Assembly: GCF_000473225.1 (NCBI RefSeq)
Contig: NZ_KI421509.1
Coordinates: forward strand, 3,924,165-3,988,164
Source of the DNA: Sedimentitalea nanhaiensis DSM 24252
Lineage (GTDB): Bacteria > Pseudomonadota > Alphaproteobacteria > Rhodobacterales > Rhodobacteraceae
DNA length: 64,000 bases
Reading direction: 5' to 3'
Position 1 is the first letter of the stretch. Each line of letters starts with the position of its first letter. The notes under the pieces were generated by a model. It was not told the DNA's origin. It searched no databases and saw only the letters and a program-made list of their open reading frames with translations. This document shows positions 1 through 7,318 of this stretch, in pieces. A program made the position numbers and the translations under genes.

Positions 1-31
1 GTCGCCACCCGGCGTGCGGGTTTGTACGCGG

Positions 32-583
32 TCATACGGCCTTGGTGCCGGTTAACACTGCGACGGTCGCGATATCGGTCAGTTCCAGCGTGTCGTCTTC
101 GTCCAATTGCATCAGTTCGGCCAAACGCTTGCGCGCGCGATTGACACGGCTCTTGATTGTTCCGGCCGCACAACCGCACATCTTGGCAGCATCCTGATAG
201 GAAAACCCTTCGACACCGACCAGAACCAGTGCTTCGCGCTGTTCATCGGTCAGCTGAGCGAATGCGGCGCGGAAATCCCTGATCGCCAGACGTCCGTCAT
301 GGTGCGGCTTTTCCGAAAGGTTTCCAGCCACTGCGCCGGTCGGATCCTCGACTTCGCGGCTGCGTTTGCGGCACATTGAATAATAGGTGTTGCGCAGGAT
401 CGTGAACAGCCACGCACGCAGATTGGTGCCGGGCTCGAACTTGTCGATATTGGTCCAAGCCTTGACAATTGAATCCTGTACAAGGTCATCGGCCGTCGCC
501 GAATTTCGCGACAGGCTGAGCGCAAAAGCGCGCATGGCTGGCAGATGCTCCACCAACTCTTCTCGGGGGTCCGGACACTGCAT
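32..583 (-). CDS. ecfG: ECF sigma factor EcfG (general stress response)
   Basis: Group-15 ECF sigma factor directing RNA polymerase to general stress promoters in Alphaproteobacteria. The 183-residue product has a sigma-2 region (DDLVQDSIVKAW, then FEPGTNLRAWLFTILRN) and a C-terminal sigma-4 helix-turn-helix (GFSYQDAAKMCGCAAGTIKSR), with no extra domain, the usual EcfG build. The ATG at 583 overlaps the upstream nepR stop (TGATG); a GTG at 586 is an alternative start. The nepR-ecfG order with phyR divergent is the classical locus. NepR is expected to hold EcfG inactive until PhyR is phosphorylated. Family and context agree well. Confidence 0.93.
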   Translation of the reverse strand: MQCPDPREELVEHLPAMRAFALSLSRNSATADDLVQDSIVKAWTNIDKFEPGTNLRAWLFTILRNTYYSMCRKRSREVEDPTGAVAGNLSEKPHHDGRLAIRDFRAAFAQLTDEQREALVLVGVEGFSYQDAAKMCGCAAGTIKSRVNRARKRLAELMQLDEDDTLELTDIATVAVLTGTKAV

Positions 584-762
584 CACTGTTCGCCTTCGCC
601 CTCCGCCTTGGCTCCATTCTCCGACGTCTCTTGATCGCGCAACTGTTGCAGCAGGCGCGTGAAGCGCTCGGGAACGGGTTCCTGCGCGGTTTCGCTGTAT
701 AAGCGTTTCAGATTCTCTATTACTTGTTCGTCCATGTGCGACATTCTGGATTTCTTTGCCAT
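583..762 (-). CDS. nepR: Anti-sigma factor NepR
   Basis: Small anti-sigma factor that sequesters EcfG and is itself captured by phosphorylated PhyR. The 59-residue product carries the NepR core, two short amphipathic helices (IENLKRLYSETAQEPVPERF then LLQQLRDQE), with a charged disordered tail. A longer reading from 828 is open, but the segment after the ATG at 762 is the conserved part, and a likely EcfG promoter at 832-857 would begin transcription close to the longer start, so the shorter start is preferred. It is translationally coupled to ecfG by a TGATG overlap. Confidence 0.88.
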   Translation of the reverse strand: MAKKSRMSHMDEQVIENLKRLYSETAQEPVPERFTRLLQQLRDQETSENGAKAEGEGEQ

Positions 763-831
763 TGCGATCGTTCTTGAGCCGTGATGATATAGTCTTGTGC
801 CGTCGTATTTTTTGTACTCTTCATGCAACCT

Positions 832-857
832 AACACCGGAATGCAGCGTTTAGTTCC
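832..857 (-). promoter_or_regulatory. Candidate EcfG-type promoter for nepR-ecfG
   Basis: Read on the minus strand the sequence is GGAAC, 17 bases, TGTT. This matches the alphaproteobacterial EcfG consensus (GGAAC, 16-17 bases, CGTT) except for one base in the -10 element. It lies about 70 bases upstream of the chosen nepR start and would make the operon autoregulated, as is known in other Alphaproteobacteria. The match is by eye; transcription start data are not available. Confidence 0.55.
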
Positions 858-886
858 CGACAAGCGAAATTTTTTCAGAGGGCATC

Positions 887-1699
887 ATGACAGACACGAC
901 CAGCGCGGACCTTGCGACAGCTATTGGCGGCGAACTGCCGTACCTGCGCCGCTATGCGCGCGCATTGACCGGCAAGCAGGAGACCGGTGATCGCTATGCG
1001 GCGGCCACCCTCGAAGCGATCCTGGCGGACCGGAACGTAATGCACCCGGACCTGGCACCCAAGGTCGCCCTGTTCAGGGCTTTTCACCTCATCTGGAATT
1101 CGTCCGGGGCACCAGTGGATACGCCCGAAGATGAAACGCCCGAAGGCCGTGCACAACAAAGGTTGGCCGGGCTGACCAGAAACTCACGCGAGGCGCTCCT
1201 GCTGCACAGCATCGAAGGGTTTACGGCCGATCAGATCGGGCAGATCATGGATCTCCCGCAGTCCGAAGCGTCGCATCTGGTAGGTATAGCACGTAGGGAA
1301 ATGGCCACCGGCCTGCGCGGCGATGTGATGATTATCGAGGACGAAGCCGTTATCGCGATGGACCTGTCCGAGATCGTCAAAGGCATGGGGCATCAGGTCA
1401 CCGGCATCGCCCGCACCCGCGATGATGCCGAAAACCTTGCGGCACGGCATTTGCCGGACCTGATTCTGGCCGATATCCAACTGGCGGACAATTCATCGGG
1501 GATAGATGCCGTCAACGCCATCCTGCAAAAGCATGGCGATCGCCCGATCATTTTCATAACGGCTTTTCCCGAGCGCCTGTTGACCGGCGAGCGCCCGGAA
1601 CCGGCATTCCTGATCGCCAAGCCATATACAGAAGAACAGGTGCGCTCGGCGGTCAGTCAGGCCATGTTCTTTGCCAGCACGGAAATGTTGGACAGCTGA
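887..1699 (+). CDS. phyR: Stress response regulator PhyR (sigma-like plus receiver domain)
   Basis: Anti-anti-sigma response regulator. The N-terminal half (about residues 1-140) is a degenerate EcfG-like sigma domain that mimics the sigma factor to bind NepR; the C-terminal half (about 145-265) is a receiver domain with the acidic pair E151/D152, phospho-acceptor D196 (in LILADIQLA), T225 and K245 (AKPYT). Length 270 is normal for PhyR. It is divergent from nepR-ecfG with a 124-base control region. No PhyR-type histidine kinase gene is seen next to it in this window; it may lie upstream of base 1 or elsewhere. Confidence 0.94.
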   Translation: MTDTTSADLATAIGGELPYLRRYARALTGKQETGDRYAAATLEAILADRNVMHPDLAPKVALFRAFHLIWNSSGAPVDTPEDETPEGRAQQRLAGLTRNSREALLLHSIEGFTADQIGQIMDLPQSEASHLVGIARREMATGLRGDVMIIEDEAVIAMDLSEIVKGMGHQVTGIARTRDDAENLAARHLPDLILADIQLADNSSGIDAVNAILQKHGDRPIIFITAFPERLLTGERPEPAFLIAKPYTEEQVRSAVSQAMFFASTEMLDS

Positions 1700-2189
1700 T
1701 TTTCACATAAGCCGGATATGTTTGTTCAAATGGGCCGGAACGGGGTGACTCGTTTTGGCCCATTTATTGTGGCCGGCCTCTGCCTCAGTCGACCGAAGCT
1801 GCTCTTCGAATGCAGCCCGATCGGACAAGCCCCACTTCAATCGGCGAAACGGAACCGAGAAAACATTCAAGCGCGTGAGCGGCGGGAGCAGTGTCGCCAT
1901 CAGCGATGGCGGGTGCCCAATGATCTTGCGACGAACACGCGCGCTTGTTGCCGCAGTAGTGTTATGGCAGCAAATCAATCGGCCAAAATCCGATTTGTCT
2001 TGGCACTTTTGTCAATATTCTCGGTTTTATGGCAAGCACTTGTTGAAAGTTATCCAATACTGGACAAAATTGCATCGCGTGCAGAAAATCGTGGAAAACA
2101 AGATACAAATCCCAGACAGTTTTGACTACACACGAAGATGTTACACCCTGCCTGTTCGATAGTTTCTGAACCCGAAGCAGAGGAAAGTT
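1700..2189. other. Intergenic region without a recognisable gene
   Basis: Short open frames here have no recognisable domain or convincing start. The first part holds an inverted repeat (1728-1765) that may end phyR transcription; the rest should contain the promoter of the export cassette starting at 2190. I could not identify a clear EcfG or sigma-70 promoter. Confidence 0.5.
1728..1765 (+). terminator. Inverted repeat after phyR, possible terminator
   Basis: Perfect 9-base arms AAATGGGCC (1728-1736) and GGCCCATTT (1757-1765) flank a 20-base loop. The arms end in T-rich sequence (ATTTATTGT). The loop is long for an intrinsic terminator, so this is only a candidate. Confidence 0.35.
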
Positions 2190-2582
2190 ATGGAAAACGC
2201 CGAAAGCGGATGGTCCGCAATCCAGAACTACTACTATTTTTGGGATTTCGTGGCGCTTGCCTGTGGAATGATTTGCGTGTTTGGCGGATTGGCTGCGATC
2301 GCCTGGCTGCTCGGGTTGCCGGGGCGTATCGCCATCGCGCGCAACCATCCCGAAGCCGAAGCGGTCTATACCATGGGCTGGACCGGTTTTTTAGCGGTCG
2401 TGCCATGGATACAGGCCTTTACCTGGGCGTTTAAACCGACAGATGTGATCGATATCCGCAGATTTCCCGATGAAGAGCGCGAGGCAATCAAGGAAGATCT
2501 GGCGCGGTTGAAAAAATACGCCTACGGCAAGGTGGATGAACCGGAGCCCGGACAACCGATCCCTAAAGAGCCAGAGATCTGA
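2190..2582 (+). CDS. Small inner membrane protein, YibI-like (DUF3302-type)
   Basis: A 130-residue membrane protein with two predicted transmembrane segments (about residues 18-42 and 58-75) and a charged, proline-rich C-terminal tail. A good ribosome site (AGGAAAG) precedes the ATG. It sits 3 bases before an HlyD-family gene. That pairing recalls the Escherichia coli yibI-yibH pair (DUF3302 protein plus membrane fusion protein), whose role is poorly defined. The family assignment rests on length, topology and neighbour; a profile search would confirm it. Confidence 0.6.
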   Translation: MENAESGWSAIQNYYYFWDFVALACGMICVFGGLAAIAWLLGLPGRIAIARNHPEAEAVYTMGWTGFLAVVPWIQAFTWAFKPTDVIDIRRFPDEEREAIKEDLARLKKYAYGKVDEPEPGQPIPKEPEI

Positions 2583-2585
2583 TCC

Positions 2586-3731
2586 ATGCTGGGTGTTGTC
2601 GCAATCACGCTGGCCTATCTGACCTTCATCTGGATCGTATTCGTCAGATTCAAGTGGATGCGCTTTACCCCGACCTGGGGTTTGATATCGGCCTTCTTCC
2701 TGCTCCACCTGCTCATCGTGCCGTTGGTCGGGACCAGGATGCAGTCGCCGTATTCCACGGATGTTCGGGTCGTGCGCCATACCATCCAACTGGTGCCACG
2801 ATTACCCGAGCCGACCATGGTCACAGAGGTGCGGGTAAAAGAGAATATGCCGGTCAAGAAAGGAGATATTCTCTTTGTCTTCGACCAGAGCATATACAAA
2901 TCGCAGGTAAGGGCTGCCCAGGCGGCGGTTGTCGCGGCCAAACAGAATGCCAAAATTCTTGAGGCCGACATTGCCGTTGCCAAGGACTCGGTCGCACGCG
3001 CGCAATCCGAACTCGACTTTGCCAAGGTCCAGCAGGAACGGTTCACAACTCTGGCCTCGCAGCGCGCGGGCTCGCAGGAATCGGCGGATGAATGGACATC
3101 GCGGGTCAATTCGTCTGAGGCATCCCTCGCCGAGGCTCAGGAATCGCAAAAACGCGCCGAGCTTGCCTATGCGTCCCAGATCGACGGGGTGAACACGGCG
3201 GTGATCCAGGCCGAAGCCGAACTGGCCCAAGCGCAATACTATCTGGATCAGACCCAGATGAAGGCCCCCAATGATGGGGTGATTGTCAACCTCCAGGTGC
3301 AGGAAGGCATGGTATCAGGGATCTTGCGCGTGGGGGCGATCGCCACCCTCATTCTTGACCAGGACCCGTATCTGATTGCCGCCTACCGTCAGGAAAACCT
3401 GATGAACGTTCGCCCCGGTCAACCCGTCGTCGTGGCGATCAACACCTATCCCGGCAAGCATTTCACCGGCAAGGTCGACGAAATCTGGTATGCGAGCCGC
3501 CGAGGTCAATACACACCATCGGGCAATCTGCCACTGTTTCCTGACATTCCGTTGCATACCGAGGCCCGATTGCCCGTCAAGATCACACTTGACGACCCGT
3601 CAATTCAGCTTGGCATTGGTGTCGGAGGCGCCACGTTGATCCTGACCAGCGACAATCCGTTTACCTGGCTGGGCCAAATCTCGCTGCGGACATATACATG
3701 GGCCCGCTGGGTCTATCCGCTGCCAATCTAG
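2586..3731 (+). CDS. HlyD-family membrane fusion protein (YibH/EmrA-like)
   Basis: Periplasmic adaptor linking an inner membrane partner with an outer membrane channel. The 381-residue protein has N-terminal hydrophobic segments (about 1-50), a biotinyl-lipoyl-like half motif (VRVKENMPVKKGDILFVFD), a long alanine/glutamate-rich alpha-helical hairpin (about 105-215), the returning lipoyl half (MKAPNDGVIVNLQVQEGMV) and a beta-barrel region. It is followed after 18 bases by a NodT-type outer membrane lipoprotein gene. No ABC, MFS or RND pump gene is adjacent, so the transported compound is unknown. Confidence 0.85.
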   Translation: MLGVVAITLAYLTFIWIVFVRFKWMRFTPTWGLISAFFLLHLLIVPLVGTRMQSPYSTDVRVVRHTIQLVPRLPEPTMVTEVRVKENMPVKKGDILFVFDQSIYKSQVRAAQAAVVAAKQNAKILEADIAVAKDSVARAQSELDFAKVQQERFTTLASQRAGSQESADEWTSRVNSSEASLAEAQESQKRAELAYASQIDGVNTAVIQAEAELAQAQYYLDQTQMKAPNDGVIVNLQVQEGMVSGILRVGAIATLILDQDPYLIAAYRQENLMNVRPGQPVVVAINTYPGKHFTGKVDEIWYASRRGQYTPSGNLPLFPDIPLHTEARLPVKITLDDPSIQLGIGVGGATLILTSDNPFTWLGQISLRTYTWARWVYPLPI

Positions 3732-3749
3732 CAGAATTTGGGGGGCACC

Positions 3750-5156
3750 ATGATAAAAGCAGCAAACAGGGTGCCTTTTGGGGTCATAGGGGCCGCCGTT
3801 GCGGTGCTGGCGCTCGCCGCTTGCGAGCTGCAGCCGATACCGACGGACGACGCGCTGCTTAAGGACGCACTGCCGGCGGGCACTGCGGTTCCGGCGACAT
3901 GGTCCACAGCGGGTGTGCCAACATCGGCGGTCAAAGGCAGCTGGGTCGCCAGCTTTCGCGATCCAGACATGACCAGCCTGGTGAACGAAGGCCTGGAAAA
4001 CAATCGCGATCTGGTTGCCGCTGCGGCACGGGTCGAGGCGGCGCTGCAAACCGTTGTCATTTCCGGTGCCCCCATTCTGCCGCAGGTCGGGCTGGAACTG
4101 GGCAGTCAACGCTCGGAGCTGACGGAAAGTGACCGCACGAGCACGCTTCAGGGCGGTGCCATCGCGGCATCTTGGGAGTTGGACGTCTGGGGCAAGCTGC
4201 GCGCCAATCAGGCTGCCAGTGCTGCGCTGGCCAAAGCCATCTCCGATGACGCCCGCTATCTGCAGCAGTCGATTGCCGCTACCGTCGCACGCAGCTGGAT
4301 TGCCAATATCGAACTGGCACGGCTGATCGCTGTCAGTCGGCAAGCCACGACCGTCTATTCCGATCTGCTGGATCTAACCGACAAGAAGGCCGCGGCAGGT
4401 CAGGTGTCGGAATTCGACGTTGTGCAGGCCCGTTCGCGCGTCGCTGCCGCAAAGGCCGCGACCAGCCAGATCCGAACATCGCAGAACCAGGCCATCGGCA
4501 GCTTCGAGGTGCTGCTGGGGCGCTACCCGGGTTTGAAACTGAAACCCGCCTCCCGTTTTCCCCGGATGCCGGGCAGCTTGCCAGCCTCCGGCCTGCCTCT
4601 TTCGCTGCTTGATCGTCGCCCGGATGTGACGGCTGCCCGAAACAAGGTCATAGCCGCATTCTACAAATCGGAAACGGCAAAGCTTGCCCGCCTGCCGGGC
4701 ATCTCCCTGAACGCGGCAGCAGGCACTCTGCTGGACCCGGAACTGGCGCTCTTGGGGGCGAATCCGGAATTTCTGCGCGTCGGGGTCAACTTGTTGCAAC
4801 CCATCTTCGCCGGGGGTGCCCTGCAAGCCGATGTGGTCAGGATGTCTGCCAAGCAATCGGTGGCGGTCGCCGAATACGGCCAGACCGTCCTCAAGGCATT
4901 CAATGAAGTCGAAACCGCATTGGCGAACGAAAACGTGTTGCGTGCCGAGCTGGCCAACTGGCGAGACTCTCTAAAGGATGCCAACGAAGCGCTCGAATTT
5001 GCCAACGACCGCTATGTTCAGGGTACAATCGACATGACTGGCCTGCTGGTGTTGCAGCAATTCCAGCTTGAACGGCAAGTAAATGTCATCGAGACCGAGG
5101 CCGCCCTGCTTAACAACCGGATCCTCCTTTATATGGCTTTGGGTGAAAGCTTCTGA
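3750..5156 (+). CDS. Outer membrane efflux lipoprotein, NodT/OprM family
   Basis: TolC-like outer membrane channel of a tripartite export system. The 468-residue product begins with a lipoprotein signal ending in LAAC, with C25 as the lipidated cysteine, and contains the two repeated helical OEP halves (for example ELDVWGKLRANQAAS, LLDRRPDVTAARNKV and the C-terminal FNEVETALANE) typical of NodT proteins. The ATG at 3750 follows a GGGGGG ribosome site; an upstream in-frame TTG is unlikely. It closes the cassette with the HlyD-type protein and should be co-transcribed with it. Confidence 0.9.
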   Translation: MIKAANRVPFGVIGAAVAVLALAACELQPIPTDDALLKDALPAGTAVPATWSTAGVPTSAVKGSWVASFRDPDMTSLVNEGLENNRDLVAAAARVEAALQTVVISGAPILPQVGLELGSQRSELTESDRTSTLQGGAIAASWELDVWGKLRANQAASAALAKAISDDARYLQQSIAATVARSWIANIELARLIAVSRQATTVYSDLLDLTDKKAAAGQVSEFDVVQARSRVAAAKAATSQIRTSQNQAIGSFEVLLGRYPGLKLKPASRFPRMPGSLPASGLPLSLLDRRPDVTAARNKVIAAFYKSETAKLARLPGISLNAAAGTLLDPELALLGANPEFLRVGVNLLQPIFAGGALQADVVRMSAKQSVAVAEYGQTVLKAFNEVETALANENVLRAELANWRDSLKDANEALEFANDRYVQGTIDMTGLLVLQQFQLERQVNVIETEAALLNNRILLYMALGESF

Positions 5157-5626
5157 AAGGCGTGTCACGGCACCACCGCCAGACCCGGTCCGCTTTCTTT
5201 TGCGTCCGTTTTACTGTCACTATTTGTTCCTGGTCTGAGGCCCGAGGCCGGGCAGGTGACGGATCGCACCGACGGCGAGAAACGGAAGTTTATGATTCGG
5301 GTTCAAGCTGAAATTCTCTGGCTAGCCGATGTTCTGATCCGCCAGCGCATCGGTGTCTTAGGTGTCATTGATGCACAGCTCGCCTTCATATTTGTCAAAT
5401 CTGTTTGAAATCGGCGCTCCGAATGTCTCGCAACTGGTGATAATCGTCTGATTTCCATGGCACATCGTATGACCAGGTGATCTTGCCGGATTTTGGCGAC
5501 ACCCTCACCAGGTTTCGGTCTGCCCCGTGTTTCGCGCCGCCGTAGCCCCGGAAAACAGCCGCAATCAGGTATTGACCCATAGGAAAATAAATTAAACAAT
5601 GGGAATAGTTTTGGAGATCGGACCCG
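5157..5626. other. Gap between export cassette and formate dehydrogenase
   Basis: No intact gene is seen. The minus strand of about 5330-5620 keeps a protein-like but broken reading frame (separate entry). The rest should hold the fdhBA promoter; nothing clear was recognised. The last 30 bases before the fdhB ATG carry a GGAG about 11 bases upstream. Confidence 0.5.
5330..5620 (-). pseudogene. Possible decayed gene remnant with beta-propeller-like pattern
   Basis: On the minus strand, a frame ending at 5395 reads through NLVRVSPKSGKITWSYDVPW, a pattern like PQQ/beta-propeller strands (GKxxWxY). After its stop the sense-like reading continues in another frame as DKYEGELCINDT, then a stop, then DTDALADQNIG. 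Its upstream end runs into the fdhB start, so a 5' part is missing. This looks like the 3' end of a lost gene with a frameshift and stops, but the parent family is not recognised and chance is possible. Confidence 0.3.
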
Positions 5627-7315
5627 ATGGCATTGGATACCGCAAAAGGCATATGGAAGAGTGGTCGCGGGCGTGGTCGTGTTTTTCCGAAGGGTCGTCA
5701 GTACGAGGACGATGCGCTTGAGGCGGTTCGGGATTTGTTGGGGGATTTGCCCCGGCGGCGGGATTTGCTGATTGAGCATCTGCATCTGATTCAGGACCGG
5801 TATGGCCATCTGAGCGCGGGGCATCTTCGGGCGCTGGCCGAGGAGATGCGGCTGAGCCAGGCCGAGATCTATGAGGTGGCGACGTTTTACGCGCATTTCG
5901 ATGTGGTCAAGGAAGGCGAGGCGCCGCCTCCGGCGCTGACGATCCGGGTTTGCGACAGCCTGTCGTGCGAGCTGGCCGGGGCGCAGCAGCTGCGCGCGGC
6001 GTTGCAGGACGGGCTGGATCCGGCGCAGGTGCGGGTGTTGCGCGCGCCCTGCATGGGGCGTTGCGACACGGCGCCGGTGCTGGAGATCGGCCACAACCAC
6101 ATCGATTGTGCCACGCCGGACAAGGTCGCGGCGGCGATCGCGGCAGACGATACCCATGCCCATGTGCCTGATTACGAGGACCTGGCGGCTTATCGCGCGG
6201 GCGGCGGCTATGAGCAGTTGCAAACCCTGCGCGCGGGCAGCGAGACGCCGGATGCGGTGCAGGAGCGGGTGCTGTCCTCGGGGTTGCGGGGCCTGGGCGG
6301 AGCCGGGTTTCCGTCGGGCAAGAAATGGTCCTTTGTGCGCGCCGAGGCCGGGCCGCGTTACCTGGCGGTCAACGGGGACGAGGGCGAGCCGGGCACCTTC
6401 AAGGACCGCTATTACCTGGAACGCACTCCGCATCTGTTCCTTGAGGGCATGCTGATCGCGGCCTGGGCGGTGCAGGCGGAAACATGCTTTATCTACATGC
6501 GCGACGAATATCCCGCCGTGCTGGCGATCCTGGCCCAGGAGATCGCCGCGCTGGAAGCCGCCGGGCTGGTGCCGGCAGGGTATATCGACCTGCGCCGCGG
6601 TGCCGGGGCTTATATCTGCGGCGAAGAAAGCGCGATGATCGAAAGCATCGAGGGCAAGCGCGGCATGCCGCGCCATCGCCCGCCGTTTGTGGCGCAGGTG
6701 GGGATCTTCGGTCGGCCGACGCTGGTGCATAACGTGGAAACGCTGCATTGGGTGGCGCGGATCTGCCGCGAGGGCCCCGATGTTCTGGGCGGCACCGAGA
6801 AGAACGGGCGCAAGGGTCTGCGGTCGTTTTCGGTTTCTGGCCGGGTGCGCAATCCGGGGGTGCACCTGCTGCCGGCGGGGTCGACCATCATCGACATCAT
6901 CGCGGCGGCGGGTGGTATGGCCGAGGGTCATGTGTTCAAGGCCTATCAGCCGGGCGGGCCGTCGGCGGGGCTGCTGCCGGCCAGCATGGATGACATCCCG
7001 ATGGATTTCGACACGCTGCAACCGCATGGCAGCTTTATCGGCTCGGCCGCGATCGTGATCCTGTCCGACCGGGATCGGGCGCGGGACGCGGCGCTGAACA
7101 TGTTGCGGTTCTTTGAGGACGAGAGCTGTGGCCAATGCACCCCCTGCCGGGCGGGCTGCGAAAAGGCGGTCAAGCTGATGCAGGCCGACACCTGGGACAA
7201 ACCGTTGCTGGACGAGCTTTGCGCGGTGATGGTCGATGCCAGCATCTGCGGGCTGGGGCAGGCGGCGCCCAATCCGATCCTGCTGACGATGAAACATTTT
7301 GCCGACGAGGTCTGA
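5627..7315 (+). CDS. fdhB: NAD-dependent formate dehydrogenase, beta subunit (NuoEF fusion)
   Basis: Diaphorase subunit that passes electrons from formate oxidation to NAD+. The 562-residue protein fuses a NuoE-like [2Fe-2S] domain (C109, C114, C142, C146) to a NuoF-like part with the NADH/FMN site (GDEGEPGTFKDR, about residue 247) and a C-terminal [4Fe-4S] cluster (C501, C504, C507, C541). This is the arrangement of the Fdh1 beta subunit of Methylobacterium. It is followed 3 bases later by the catalytic subunit. In this methylotrophic context it performs the last step of C1 oxidation to CO2. The symbol fdsB or fdh1B would also be used. Confidence 0.93.
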   Translation: MALDTAKGIWKSGRGRGRVFPKGRQYEDDALEAVRDLLGDLPRRRDLLIEHLHLIQDRYGHLSAGHLRALAEEMRLSQAEIYEVATFYAHFDVVKEGEAPPPALTIRVCDSLSCELAGAQQLRAALQDGLDPAQVRVLRAPCMGRCDTAPVLEIGHNHIDCATPDKVAAAIAADDTHAHVPDYEDLAAYRAGGGYEQLQTLRAGSETPDAVQERVLSSGLRGLGGAGFPSGKKWSFVRAEAGPRYLAVNGDEGEPGTFKDRYYLERTPHLFLEGMLIAAWAVQAETCFIYMRDEYPAVLAILAQEIAALEAAGLVPAGYIDLRRGAGAYICGEESAMIESIEGKRGMPRHRPPFVAQVGIFGRPTLVHNVETLHWVARICREGPDVLGGTEKNGRKGLRSFSVSGRVRNPGVHLLPAGSTIIDIIAAAGGMAEGHVFKAYQPGGPSAGLLPASMDDIPMDFDTLQPHGSFIGSAAIVILSDRDRARDAALNMLRFFEDESCGQCTPCRAGCEKAVKLMQADTWDKPLLDELCAVMVDASICGLGQAAPNPILLTMKHFADEV

Positions 7316-7318
7316 GCC

